Counted from the stretch's first letter, positions 26,375-35,301 are shown. The stretch: 64,000 bases of DNA from MADRE3 sp963718195 (GCA_963718195.1 CAVQYQ010000005.1:868001-932000), one strand, 5' to 3'. Notes: generated from the letters alone by a model not told the origin. A program made the numbers and translations.

Positions 26375-27508
26375 GTGAAGCGAGAATCTGTCAACAGGCT
26401 CGTCCTGCTATTTTTGGTGGGTATCATATCCGCCGTTTTCCTGACCATGATTCACCGGTTCTTGATGCCAATTTTCATGGCAGGCCTGGTGTCTGCAATG
26501 GCCAGTCCCAGCCATAAGTGGATCACCAAGAAAATCGGAGGAAGACAGCGTATCGGCTCAGTCCTCATTATTCTGGCAATTATCTTTCTTCTTCTTGGCC
26601 CTCTAAGTATCCTGGTGAGTGTTGTCGTCGCCCAGGCAATCAGCGTTGGACAATCTGTCACCCCCTTCGTGCAGGGACTGATCAATGAGCCGACAATAAT
26701 GAGCAAATATCTCGAAAAACTGCCTTATTACGAGCAGGTATTACCGTATCGAGATCTCATCATAGAAAAAGCCGGTGAAGCTGTCGGCAATCTTACCTCA
26801 TTTCTGATCGACTCCCTCTCTTCGGTTACCATGTTAACCCTGAATGCGATCTTGGGGTCAATCATCATGCTCTACACGATGTTCTATTTCCTCACCATGG
26901 GGGACCTCCTGCTCAAAAAAATATTGTATTTTCTCCCGTTGCAGGACAAGGACGAGCAACGGCTACTCGGTCATTTCACCTCCGTTGCCCGGGCAACAAT
27001 AAAAGGGACGTTGATAATCGGAATCATGCAGGGCACCATCTGCGGGTTTTCTTTTTTTCTGGCAGGTATCAAAGGCCCCGTCTTCTGGGGAACCGTAATG
27101 GCTGTTACCTCAATAATCCCGGCCTTCGGCACTGCAATTGTCTGGATACCAGCCCTGGTAATCCTGGCCCTGACCGGACATTTTTCTGGGGTGATCATCC
27201 TGCTGGTCGGATGTGGAGCAATTGCCGGTAATCTCGACAATATTGTCCGCCCGAGATTGGTTGGCAAGGATACCGAGATGCATGATCTCTATATTCTTTT
27301 CAGCACCCTGGGCGGCATCTCCATGTTCGGTATACTTGGGATCATCATTGGCCCGATCATCGCGGCGCTGTTCATCACGATCTGGGAGATTTACGGTGAT
27401 TCATTTAAAGATTATCTCCCTGACGTCGAAATCTTCAGCAAAGATTACGAAAACGAGGATTTCCCTGCAAATCCTGATGAGAATGACAACGATGAAAAAA
27501 AAGTGTGA
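26375..27508 (+). CDS. AI-2E family transporter (PerM/YdiK type membrane protein)
   Basis: A 377-residue membrane protein with about seven or eight helices. The family pattern is visible: paired N-terminal helices (LVLLFLVGIISAVFLTMIHR), a periplasmic helical segment, and the conserved C-terminal half with IIGIMQGTICGFSFFLAGIKGPVFWG, IIPAFGTAIVWIPA, AGNLDNIVRPRLVGK and LGGISMFGILGIIIGP. Members export varied small molecules; some handle Na+/H+ or autoinducer-2. Start is GTG 26375 with TGGAG upstream. The acidic tail precedes the Sec-OsmC gene by 13 bp, suggesting one operon. Confidence 0.9.
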   Translation: MKRESVNRLVLLFLVGIISAVFLTMIHRFLMPIFMAGLVSAMASPSHKWITKKIGGRQRIGSVLIILAIIFLLLGPLSILVSVVVAQAISVGQSVTPFVQGLINEPTIMSKYLEKLPYYEQVLPYRDLIIEKAGEAVGNLTSFLIDSLSSVTMLTLNAILGSIIMLYTMFYFLTMGDLLLKKILYFLPLQDKDEQRLLGHFTSVARATIKGTLIIGIMQGTICGFSFFLAGIKGPVFWGTVMAVTSIIPAFGTAIVWIPALVILALTGHFSGVIILLVGCGAIAGNLDNIVRPRLVGKDTEMHDLYILFSTLGGISMFGILGIIIGPIIAALFITIWEIYGDSFKDYLPDVEIFSKDYENEDFPANPDENDNDEKKV

Positions 27509-27521
27509 AGAGGAGAAGGTT

Positions 27522-27947
27522 ATGAGTTCAGACCATGAAAAAATTGTCTTCGACATAACACTCACCGCTGACGACCAGGTGGCAATTGAGTCTGAGGGGT
27601 GCTCGATTACCTCTGAATATATTGCCGACAAGACTATTCAGCGAAAGACCATGAATCCTGTCAAGATACTCTTTTCATCCTTTGCCTTGTGAGCGTCCAT
27701 GGATATTCTGGCATTTTGCCGGGAACGTGACATCTCGACCGAAGGGATTACCATCAGCCAGCTCGTTGATTGGAATCGCAAGGCTCCCGACCAGTCAAAG
27801 ATAGAATTGCAGATCGAGCTGCCACCCCATTTTCCTGAAAAATACGATGATGTGCTGGGAAGAGCCGTTGATAAATGCCTGGTGGCACAGCTCGGCAGAG
27901 GACTTGATCAATCCAGTTTCAACAAAAAAATAACCAGGATACCCTAA
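27522..27947 (+). CDS. OsmC-family protein, candidate selenoprotein (in-frame UGA at codon 57)
   Basis: Two open pieces in one frame (27522-27689 and 27693-27947) are separated only by TGA at 27690-27692. Together they make a continuous OsmC-like protein of 141 residues: NPVKILFSSFAL-U-ASMDILAF falls exactly where OsmC proteins carry the first redox cysteine (usual form LLxALGGCTAMDV). The second family cysteine is kept at about residue 119 (DKCLVAQ). A stem-loop lies at 27706-27724, its apex 22 bases after the UGA, within the range of bacterial SECIS elements. OsmC/Ohr proteins reduce organic peroxides; a Sec form would be a stronger nucleophile. AGGAGAAGG precedes ATG 27522. The alternative is a nonsense pseudogene, which the intact flanking frame makes less likely. 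Confidence 0.8.
27706..27724 (+). promoter_or_regulatory. SECIS-like hairpin downstream of the OsmC UGA codon
   Basis: Left arm TTCTGGCA (27706-27713), loop TTT, right arm TGCCGGGA (27717-27724): eight pairs including two G-U. The loop lies 22 bases after UGA. Bacterial SECIS loops usually start 16-37 bases after the codon. The family usually has a G in the apical loop, which is not obvious here, so confidence is moderate. Confidence 0.5.
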
Positions 27948-27972
27948 TAATCAACGAGACAGCCTTGTCCGG

Positions 27973-29136
27973 CTAGATAAAGCGTTGCATCAGGGAATCT
28001 ATGACCTCGTCCATGTTCACTGGGGTGGCTCCGAGTTCTGAACAGATCTGCAGCACATATTCCCGTTGCTGGGGGTTCTTGAGGTCGCTGATGGGACCGA
28101 TCCGGTGGGTGCGCCTGCCGATGCAGAATATCATCTGTTCTTCAGCGTCCAGCGCAAGAAATTTCCTGACAGGATCAATCATCTTCTCTTTGTCCTCGGG
28201 AAGAATACCATCAACTTCGGTAAAGAGGTTGAGGACATGATCGCTCTTTACCCTGCTGCTGATGCCATCGAGATTTTCGAGGAAACAGAGCAGTTCCCGG
28301 GCTGTGTCCACCTCACCCATCTTGTCGAATGCTCCCTGCTCAAACTGTTCGGTCAAAGGTGCTGAGCCGGGCAACGCGAGGGTCCTCAAGCGGATAAAAT
28401 CCGGATTGATCTGGTTTAACGCATCGGCTGTTTGCTCTGCATTTTCCCGGGACAAAGCAAGGCCGCCAAGACCGGGCATATAGTATTCGGACAGTTCCAT
28501 ACCGGCTTTTTTCACTTTCTGTCCGGCCTTGATCTGGGTCTTTTTATCAACACCCTTTTTAACCAGCTTGAGCACCGTATCAGACCCAGATTCCAGGCCG
28601 ATATGGATCCTGTTGAGGCCGGCGGCGGCCATGCGCTCCAGGTTTTCATCGCTGATCCTGGCAACGGTCTGTGATCGGGCATATGAGGTTATTCGGGAAA
28701 CCTTTGGGAAGGCTTGTTTCAGGTGAAGCAGGATGGTAATTAAATCTTCTGGTTTAATAATTAGACTGTTACCATCCTGGAGAAAAATTGATTTCATAGT
28801 GCCGGTAACAAAGCCGTAGGCGGCATGAAAGGCCCGGCGGTCACCACTGCCCCGGGCAATGACATCCTGCACCTCATGTCGAGAAAGTGTTTTTTTCGAC
28901 CTCCTGATCTCATCGAGGATTTCCACGTAAAAATGGACTGAATCGATATCTTTGAGAACATGATCGACAGGACGGAGACTGAAATCACTGGATTTATACA
29001 CCGGACAGAAGGTGCATCGATTCCATGGACAATTACGGGTTATCCGGATAAGCAGACTTTCTGACTCGCTCGGCGGCCTGATTGGACCCTGTTCAAATCC
29101 ATTATACGGTTCAACGATTTTCATCTGGTTTTCCAA
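27973..29136 (-). CDS. Radical SAM protein
   Basis: A 387-residue radical SAM enzyme. The cluster motif is CPWNRCTFC near residue 35 (C-x4-C-x2-C), the variant seen in COG1032-like proteins of anaerobes. Later motifs include RIHIGLESGSDTVLKLVKKGV and ELSEYYMPGLGG, which belong to the TIM-barrel core that binds S-adenosylmethionine. No B12-binding domain is seen. It is convergent with the OsmC gene (25 bp between ends) and divergent from the Lrp-domain gene. The reaction is unknown. Confidence 0.88.
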   Translation of the reverse strand: MENQMKIVEPYNGFEQGPIRPPSESESLLIRITRNCPWNRCTFCPVYKSSDFSLRPVDHVLKDIDSVHFYVEILDEIRRSKKTLSRHEVQDVIARGSGDRRAFHAAYGFVTGTMKSIFLQDGNSLIIKPEDLITILLHLKQAFPKVSRITSYARSQTVARISDENLERMAAAGLNRIHIGLESGSDTVLKLVKKGVDKKTQIKAGQKVKKAGMELSEYYMPGLGGLALSRENAEQTADALNQINPDFIRLRTLALPGSAPLTEQFEQGAFDKMGEVDTARELLCFLENLDGISSRVKSDHVLNLFTEVDGILPEDKEKMIDPVRKFLALDAEEQMIFCIGRRTHRIGPISDLKNPQQREYVLQICSELGATPVNMDEVIDSLMQRFI

Positions 29137-29246
29137 GCTCTGTTACGGTTTATTTTACGGATGATTAGCTGTAAACATCAAAGATATCTGGTATCTTGTT
29201 GTCACATTATAAGGTTAATGGACTCAACACACAACAGGGGGAAGGC

Positions 29247-29522
29247 ATGGTTACCTCAATTATCCTGATAAACGCGGAACGGACACGAATCAACGACATC
29301 GCCGGTCAACTCCAGGAGACAAGTGGTGTTTCAGAGGTATATTCGGTTAGCGGGTCATACGACCTGGTTGCAATCATACGGGTGGCAAACAACGATGACC
29401 TGGCAAAACTTGTTACTGAAGAGATGAACAGGATTGATGGAATCGTGCACACAGAGACCATGCTTGCCTTTAAAGCCTATTCAAAACACGATCTGGAATC
29501 GATGTTCGCTCTGGGTATGTAG
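29247..29522 (+). CDS. Lrp/AsnC ligand-binding (RAM) domain protein
   Basis: A 91-residue stand-alone RAM domain, without the DNA-binding domain of Lrp regulators. ATG 29247 has AGGGGGAAGG just upstream and starts directly at the domain (MVTSIILINAERTRINDIAGQL). Signature pieces are VSEVYSVSGSYDLVAIIRV, where G-x-YD binds effectors, and IDGIVHTETMLAFKAY. Such stand-alone domains form ring-like oligomers and may bind amino acids or modulate other Lrp proteins. The target is unknown. Confidence 0.88.
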   Translation: MVTSIILINAERTRINDIAGQLQETSGVSEVYSVSGSYDLVAIIRVANNDDLAKLVTEEMNRIDGIVHTETMLAFKAYSKHDLESMFALGM

Positions 29523-29584
29523 ATTCATTCCATCTGCCGATCATTCGCACTACTCACACGAGCCGAGACAAGGTACCGTCGACA

Positions 29585-30379
29585 TCAAGGGCTCTTTTTT
29601 TCCTGTACCTGCAGTTTCCCGGCGACCGGATCGATATGGGAACAGGGTACGGCGGCAAGACATTTGCCACAGACATCCGCATAGCCCAGGGATTTGTGTT
29701 CATCGACATTTTTCAACAACATCTCGTAACACCTGAAGCGGTCAAACGAGTCCTCACTGAGGGCTTCATTCACACAGCGACGAACACATTTCTTGCACGT
29801 ACCGTCATATTTATGAAGACAGGATTCCCGCTTTGCTCGATTATCCGGATCAATAAGTGCAGATGTCACAATGCTGCCGATTCTTCCTGAACAGCCTTTT
29901 TCTGTAATCAGCATGTTGTTGAGCCCGAAGCGGCCAAGTCCGGCAATAGAGGCAACATGCCGGTGCGACCAGTTACTGATCAGCTTGTCTTCAATCCAGT
30001 TATGGGTTGCGGGTATAGTGGCGGCATCATGGCCGGCTGCTTCCAGCATTCCACTGAGATGATCGTTGATGTGAGTAATAAGGTCATTGGTCTCGATGTA
30101 GCCGCTCGCCCACTTTCGCGAACTCAAACGATCTTTAATATTTGTGCTGGAGACCTCCTTGTTGAACGGCAAAAAATAGGCGATAACAGTTTTTGCATTA
30201 AAAAGCAGGTCCGGTGGCACAGCATGGGTTGAGATAACAACCTTTCGTAATCCCGCAAAAAGAGGGTCACACGCATCAGCAAACCCAACAAGAGGCACGC
30301 CCCATCCGGTCACCGGCTTACGTGTACCCTGATAGTCTTCCACACATGATCGGATTTCCTGCACAATCTTTTTTTTCAT
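29585..30379 (-). CDS. QueG-like Fe-S protein (epoxyqueuosine reductase-related)
   Basis: A 264-residue protein related to the cobalamin- and Fe-S-dependent QueG family. The N-terminal half has VIAYFLPFNKEVS and an IAGLGRFGLNNMLITEKGCSGRIGSIVT block, close to the QueG GxxGKNxxLI...GS segment. The C-terminal half has ferredoxin-like cysteine clusters (CLHKYDGTCKKCVRRC and CGKCLAAVPC). It is shorter than true QueG (about 380) and lacks the HEAT-like tail, so it belongs to the short paralogues common in anaerobes. It overlaps the upstream GatC-like gene by 4 bases. Substrate unknown. Confidence 0.8.
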   Translation of the reverse strand: MKKKIVQEIRSCVEDYQGTRKPVTGWGVPLVGFADACDPLFAGLRKVVISTHAVPPDLLFNAKTVIAYFLPFNKEVSSTNIKDRLSSRKWASGYIETNDLITHINDHLSGMLEAAGHDAATIPATHNWIEDKLISNWSHRHVASIAGLGRFGLNNMLITEKGCSGRIGSIVTSALIDPDNRAKRESCLHKYDGTCKKCVRRCVNEALSEDSFDRFRCYEMLLKNVDEHKSLGYADVCGKCLAAVPCSHIDPVAGKLQVQEKKSP

Positions 30380-31275
30380 GTTTTTGTTCTTGCCCTACGA
30401 TAACTCAAATACATCATGAATGATACGATCGGGATACTTGTGATCGCTATCAGGTTACCCTTCTCGGCGATAAGTTGTCCGCATTTTGGCAGCAAAAACA
30501 TGACAGCCGCCAGATGTATGCTCAGTTCCAAAATAAACCTGATCGAGTAGCCAGCTGCTGCCCCCAGTACAACACCGATGATAACACCAATAATCATCGG
30601 TTCGCCGAGAAGGCCAACCCGCCTGTTTTCTTTCTCAGGATTAAAATCCAAGGTGTTAAAAAAAGGAATTCTGTCATACAGATAATCCATCGTTACCGCA
30701 AACGGCAACAGGCCGACCACCGAAACAGGTGCAATCGTCACCCCCTGAAGACTTGTTTGCTGTTCCACATGCGGTGCTGTCCAATCTGCCATTTTAATCG
30801 TATAGACACTAATCAGGATAACCGCCGCCAGGCCTAAAACCAGACTTTGTGAGGTGGCCAGGATGAACGCCCCGGCGAGTGCAAGATGCCAGTAGTTCCA
30901 GATATCGATATAGATTGTTTTGGTGGTGTTGGTAGCGATCATCAACACATTGAGGGCAATGATAAGCGGAATTGAAATGGGGGCAAGAGAGGAACTCCAG
31001 GTAATAGCTGCAAGCGGGGGCCAGCCGACATCCAATACCGGAAAATCCAGACTGCGAATGACCACGATTGCTTCCACAGCCGGTTTGATGTTGTCAACAA
31101 AAAAGGCGAATATTATAAAGATACCGGCAAAGCCTACCCCCATCTTCAGAGAAGAGATAAAAGCCCTGGAAACGTTCATCCTGACCAGCATCGCAATGAT
31201 GAAAATGAAAAAAGGCAGCATCACATATGCTTGAAAACTGAAAAACTCACCAAGGATTATTTTAAATATTTCCAT
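30376..31275 (-). CDS. GatC-like PTS EIIC permease, shortened
   Basis: A 299-residue membrane protein that follows PTS galactitol permease IIC (about 450 residues) closely in its first 260 residues: AVEAIVVIRSLDFPVLDVGWPPLAAITW, NTTKTIYIDIWNYWHLALAGA and LLGEPMIIGVIIGVVLGAAAGY. It then jumps from FILELSIHLAAVMFLLPKCGQLI to a final helix and RRARTKT, which resembles the last helix of the full protein. About 150 residues of the C-terminal half seem to be missing. No EIIA or EIIB gene is adjacent, so PTS transport is doubtful. Its stop overlaps the QueG-like gene, suggesting a linked, possibly repurposed, function. Confidence 0.75.
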   Translation of the reverse strand: MEIFKIILGEFFSFQAYVMLPFFIFIIAMLVRMNVSRAFISSLKMGVGFAGIFIIFAFFVDNIKPAVEAIVVIRSLDFPVLDVGWPPLAAITWSSSLAPISIPLIIALNVLMIATNTTKTIYIDIWNYWHLALAGAFILATSQSLVLGLAAVILISVYTIKMADWTAPHVEQQTSLQGVTIAPVSVVGLLPFAVTMDYLYDRIPFFNTLDFNPEKENRRVGLLGEPMIIGVIIGVVLGAAAGYSIRFILELSIHLAAVMFLLPKCGQLIAEKGNLIAITSIPIVSFMMYLSYRRARTKT

Positions 31276-31787
31276 TTTCTTTTCGCCTGACTGTAACGGA
31301 TCTCATGCTGAATAAGACTGCGCCCTTCTCATAATATGACAGAAATGTTTCCTTTTCGCTTCGAATATGAAAAAAGTGTTCGGTAAACTATTGGACGTCG
31401 ACAGAGACAATGACGTTCAAATTGCAATGATTTTCACCTTTATTGTGGATATTGTCTTGAGCTGGTCACAAACATTGTCCAGTTGAAAAATAACCAATCT
31501 TTACGCTTTATCTATTACATTGATTTACTGAGCCACTTGCAAAACGCCCTTTTCGCTCAATCTCTACGTTATGCTTAAATTTTTGTCCTCGGAATATCAA
31601 CGATGCCTGTGGTAAATATTTTTCACATGCCTTGACGTTGAACGAAAATCATCATTTTGCAAAAGGCTCTTACTGATTGCTGCTTTTGATAGAAGCTCCA
31701 GATTGAATTATTATATGCCCCAGATGAAGGCTGATCATTAACAAAGGAAGACTTGAGAATACAAATTGACTGGCACATTAATCTGAT
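31276..31787. other. 512-bp intergenic region holding MITE copy 2
   Basis: Apart from the MITE at 31530-31669, no gene or RNA is recognised. The region contains the promoters of the divergent GatC-like and methyltransferase genes. The methyltransferase start at 31788 has no clear ribosome site. Confidence 0.5.
31530..31669 (-). mobile_element. 140-bp MITE-like element, copy 2 (reverse orientation)
   Basis: The same element as at 15427-15566 but inverted. It is flanked on both sides by TTACT (31525-31529 and 31670-31674), a perfect 5-base target duplication and the best evidence that the family transposes. Only a few differences from copy 1 are seen in the central part. No coding capacity. 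Confidence 0.88.
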
Positions 31788-32339
31788 ATGAAAAAAAACC
31801 GTATCTGCCCGGTTGAAAGAGCGGGCAGCCTTGACAATAGATTCCGCAGATGGTTGCAGGATCCCCAGAAGATAGTGGGTCCATTTGTTAAAGAGCACAT
31901 GACAGTCGTAGACCTTGGTTGCGGTCCTGGTTTCTTCTCGGTCGATATGGCTCAGATGGTTGGCGAACATGGTCGGGTTATCGCAGCTGATGTGCAGGAC
32001 GGTATGCTCCAGCGGCTGCGCGCCAAAATAAAAGGAACAGTACTTGAGAAACGAATTGTTCTGCATAAATGTGAAAACGGTAAAATCGGCATAGCGGCAC
32101 AGGTTGATTTTATTCTGGCCTTCTATATGGTCCACGAGATCCCGGACAAGGGTTGTTTTTTCACAGAGATTGAATCAATACTGAAACCAGACGCTTTGCT
32201 ACTCATGGTCGAACCGCTATTTCATGTCTCGTCAAAAACGTTTAACCAGACACTGGAAATTGCCCGGGCAGCTGGATTAATCGTTAACGAACGCCCCCGG
32301 ATTCTATTGAGCAAAGCAGTGCTAATGAAAAAAGGCTGA
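31788..32339 (+). CDS. Class I SAM-dependent methyltransferase
   Basis: A 183-residue Rossmann-fold methyltransferase. Motif I is VVDLGCGPGFFSVDMAQMVG, motif II ends in VIAADVQDGMLQRLRAK, and the later strand is VDFILAFYMVHEIPDKG. The N-terminus carries a short region with CPVERAGSLDNRFRRWLQDP, as in small UbiE/menG-like proteins of anaerobes that may act on lipids, quinones or metals. The substrate cannot be assigned. It stands alone, next to MITE copy 2. Confidence 0.87.
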   Translation: MKKNRICPVERAGSLDNRFRRWLQDPQKIVGPFVKEHMTVVDLGCGPGFFSVDMAQMVGEHGRVIAADVQDGMLQRLRAKIKGTVLEKRIVLHKCENGKIGIAAQVDFILAFYMVHEIPDKGCFFTEIESILKPDALLLMVEPLFHVSSKTFNQTLEIARAAGLIVNERPRILLSKAVLMKKG

Positions 32340-32371
32340 GCGTATCACCACCCATTATTTCTTCTTTGCTG

Positions 32372-32776
32372 CTAGGAGCGACCGACAGTTTTCTTGATAT
32401 CAACAATCGGTGTGGTATCCAGAATATCCAGCCCTGATACCTGCAGACGATTGTTATCGACTGCCGTCACTTTCAGCTCCGAAATCGCAATGGGATTTGG
32501 CCTGCTCGGGCTGCGGGTGGCGAAAACACCTCGGATCTTTCGAGACCGGTCTCCCCGCGGATGAACTTTAAGGACATCTCTTGCTGCCTGGTGAAGCCAG
32601 AAAAGAACAACAATGGTCTGGCCCGATTCAATACCATCGAGTGCATCCCCATATTGCGGAAAAACTTCCAGCTCACCGACTCGTTCCGATTCACTGTAAT
32701 TCTTTGGAGCGTCCTGCTGGTTCTTGATATCGCAATGCACGACACCAATGATTTCTAGTTTGGGTTGTTTTTCCAT
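32372..32776 (-). CDS. trmO: tRNA m6t6A37 methyltransferase TrmO (TsaA/YaeB family)
   Basis: A 134-residue protein of the TrmO family, which methylates N6-threonylcarbamoyladenosine at position 37 of certain tRNAs using SAM. The hallmark GVFATRSPSRPNPIAISELKV is present, as are VVLFWLHQA and LDILDTTPIVDIK. It lacks the C-terminal domain of E. coli TrmO (235 residues), as in archaeal and many anaerobe homologues; some short forms have other or unknown substrates. Its stop lies 33 bp from the convergent methyltransferase gene. Confidence 0.85.
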   Translation of the reverse strand: MEKQPKLEIIGVVHCDIKNQQDAPKNYSESERVGELEVFPQYGDALDGIESGQTIVVLFWLHQAARDVLKVHPRGDRSRKIRGVFATRSPSRPNPIAISELKVTAVDNNRLQVSGLDILDTTPIVDIKKTVGRS

Positions 32777-32948
32777 GCCATTGTCCTCTCCATACCTGCC
32801 TTTCGGGGTTATTGATCACTGTATTTACGGTACCACCTTATGTCCATGCATAAATTTTCCTTTCAGCCGAATCAACCCGCTATGCTATAGTAAAGAGTAG
32901 ATGATCTATTCCATTACAGATTGATGCACACTGAATACAGGGAAAAAT

Positions 32949-33599
32949 ATGACCTTAGTGCTTACCGACCATGAAGTGAGACTGCTCGGCTGTTTGATTG
33001 AAAAAGAGATGGCGACACCTGACTACTACCCCCTTACACTCAACGGTTTAATAAATGCCTGCAACCAGAAGTCTAACCGCAATCCGGTTGTTTCTTTTGA
33101 CGAAGAAACGGTTCTCTATGGTTTGAATGGGTTGAAGGAGAGCAAGCTGGTCAGGCAAAGCAATATCAGCCGGGCTCCAAAATACGAACAGCTCTTTTCA
33201 GACAATCTTAATCTGGTACCCAGGGAAAAAGCAGTCATCTGTATTCTGCTACTGAGAGGCCCGCAAACCTCTGGTGAAATTCGTAGTCGCACGGAACGCC
33301 TCTATTCTTTTGAGAGTCTGGATGAAGTCCAGGAGACACTCCATGACCTCGAAGATGCCAAGCTCACGATGAAACTCCCACGGCAACCAGGGCGCAAAGA
33401 ACCTCGCTATACGCACCTTTTAAGCGGAGAGCCAGACAAACCTGTGGTTGAAACAGTCCCTGGCCCGCAAACCAGCACGGTAATTGTCCGTAAAGAAAAT
33501 AACCGTGCTGGTGAACTGCAGGAACAGATTGATACCCTGCGACAGGAATTAGACAACCTGACGCGTGAATTTGAGATTTTCAAATCACAGTTTGAATAG
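32949..33599 (+). CDS. YceH family (DUF480) protein
   Basis: A 216-residue protein with two winged-helix-like domains. The signature CLIEKEMATPDYYPLTLNGL followed by INACNQKSNRNPVVSFDEE is diagnostic of YceH. A second domain contains VICILLLRGPQTSGEIRSRTERLYSFESLDEV. A C-terminal coiled coil (ELQEQIDTLRQELDNLTREFE) closes the protein. The function is not established. GGGAAAAAT precedes the ATG. Confidence 0.92.
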   Translation: MTLVLTDHEVRLLGCLIEKEMATPDYYPLTLNGLINACNQKSNRNPVVSFDEETVLYGLNGLKESKLVRQSNISRAPKYEQLFSDNLNLVPREKAVICILLLRGPQTSGEIRSRTERLYSFESLDEVQETLHDLEDAKLTMKLPRQPGRKEPRYTHLLSGEPDKPVVETVPGPQTSTVIVRKENNRAGELQEQIDTLRQELDNLTREFEIFKSQFE

Positions 33600-33639
33600 C
33601 AGCCAAGAGGCATGGTGCGTTAGCTGGTTGTCAGCATGT

Positions 33640-34620
33640 TCAGTACGGGCCACGGATCTGATCATGGACACTGTTGGTGTAAAATTCTGACAGTGTCTGG
33701 TGAAGCGTCTCCGGGAGTGGACCAATTTCAGATAGAGCAGCGTTTCCTTTCACCTGCTCAGGAGAACTGGCGCCCGGAATGATAACCGATACTGCTTCGT
33801 GGTCTAATATCCAGCGCAGAGCCGCTTGAGCCATGGACATATCATCAGGAAGTAACGCTCTGAGCCGTTCGATCAATTCAACACCTGTTTCAAAAGGCAG
33901 ACCACCAAAAGTCTCTCCTACATTAAAGTGCTGACCATCCCGGTTGTAGTTCCTGTGGTCCGTTTCTGCAAAAGTTGTTTCTTTTGAGAATTTTCCAGAT
34001 AACAATCCACTGGCAAGAGGCAGGCGAACAATGATCCCAACTCCTTTCGCTTTCGCCTCTGGAAACAACTGAGCAGCAATTCTCTGGCGAAAAATATTAA
34101 AGATCACCTGCAGGCTAAGCAACTCACCCTGCTGAAGACAGAGCAGCCCTTCTTCTATGGTTTCAACACTGGCACCAAAGTGGCTGATAAGACCTTCCTG
34201 TTTGCACCGCCTGAGCCAGTCAAAGATATCCCCTTTTCGTAAAACCTCTATCGGGATGCAGTGAAGTTGAAGAAGATCAAGACAGTCCTGGCCAAGTCTC
34301 TGAAGCGAGCCCTCTATTTTACGGCGCAAGATCTCTTCTGAATAGTTCCCGGGGTAGACATCATCACCACGTCCAAACTTGGTGGCAACCACCACTGAAC
34401 CTGGAGCCTGCTTCAGGAATCGACCAATCAGTTCTTCGCTGCGACCGGTACCGTAAACATCTGCAGTATCAAAAAAGCTGACGCCGTTCTCAACAGCTGT
34501 TGCCATAATGGAAAACGCTGTCTCTTCTTCCATATCTCCAAAATCTCCACCAAATTGCCAGCAGCCAAGACCAATTTCGCTGATGGCAAAGCCATCTCTG
34601 CCAAGTTGTCTATTTTTCAT
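33640..34620 (-). CDS. Aldo/keto reductase
   Basis: A 326-residue NADPH-dependent TIM-barrel oxidoreductase. The catalytic tetrad is visible as FFDTADVYGTGRSEE (Asp and Tyr), VVVATKFGRG (Lys) and LLQLHCIP (His). The C-terminal cofactor loop reads VSVIIPGASSPEQVKGN. It resembles the YajO/IolS-like group, which reduces varied aldehydes. It is convergent with yceH, about 40 bp apart. Substrate unknown. Confidence 0.92.
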   Translation of the reverse strand: MKNRQLGRDGFAISEIGLGCWQFGGDFGDMEEETAFSIMATAVENGVSFFDTADVYGTGRSEELIGRFLKQAPGSVVVATKFGRGDDVYPGNYSEEILRRKIEGSLQRLGQDCLDLLQLHCIPIEVLRKGDIFDWLRRCKQEGLISHFGASVETIEEGLLCLQQGELLSLQVIFNIFRQRIAAQLFPEAKAKGVGIIVRLPLASGLLSGKFSKETTFAETDHRNYNRDGQHFNVGETFGGLPFETGVELIERLRALLPDDMSMAQAALRWILDHEAVSVIIPGASSPEQVKGNAALSEIGPLPETLHQTLSEFYTNSVHDQIRGPY

Positions 34621-34784
34621 ATTTTATCCTGTTTCTATAGTTTAACGGTACGTTGAAACATGACCGCTATGATGAGATTCGCTTTATCATCATTTGTGCC
34701 GCTGAGCATCAGCTACTATTCATATCAGTTATATTACACAAACGTATGCACAGATGGTATAAAATGCGAATATGAGAGGTTTCG

Positions 34785-35204
34785 ATGAAAACTAAAATTC
34801 TTTTTCTCTGTACTGGAAACTCCTGCCGAAGCCAGATGGCCGAGGGCTGGTGCCGGCATCTCAGGCCAGACCAGTTTGCAGCTGCTTCTGCCGGCATTGA
34901 GAAACACGGGCTCAATCCTTTGGCGGTCAAGGTCATGGCTGAGGCTGGTGTTGATATAACACCGCAATACTCCAAACTGACCAATGAACTCGGTGACCAG
35001 GAATTTGACTACGTGATTACCGTGTGTGGTGACGCTGCTGATAATTGTCCCTACTTCCCTGCAAAAACGCAGGTGGTCCATTTCGGATTTGATGATCCGC
35101 CCGCCTTGGCAGCTGGTGCTGAAAATGAAGAGCAGGCACTTGCCCATTATCGACGCGTTCGGGACGAGATCAGAGACTATATCGAGCAGTTGTTTTTGGA
35201 TTGA
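34785..35204 (+). CDS. arsC: Arsenate reductase, thioredoxin-coupled type
   Basis: A 139-residue protein of the low-molecular-weight phosphatase-like ArsC family, which reduces arsenate to arsenite. The P-loop CTGNSCRSQMAEG (C-x5-R) lies at residues 8-20, and the resolving cysteine pair appears as VITVCGDAADNCPYFP (C-x7-C). ATG 34785 is preceded by GAGAGG. No arsenite exporter or arsR is adjacent, so this is an isolated resistance gene. Confidence 0.93.
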   Translation: MKTKILFLCTGNSCRSQMAEGWCRHLRPDQFAAASAGIEKHGLNPLAVKVMAEAGVDITPQYSKLTNELGDQEFDYVITVCGDAADNCPYFPAKTQVVHFGFDDPPALAAGAENEEQALAHYRRVRDEIRDYIEQLFLD

Positions 35205-35301
35205 TGTCACTGCTGACGCTGAGTACAGCTCTTGCAAGTAAGTCCAAGATCAAAGGACACTCACATGATGAAACTTTTCGACCTGCCATTCAAACGATAG
35301 A

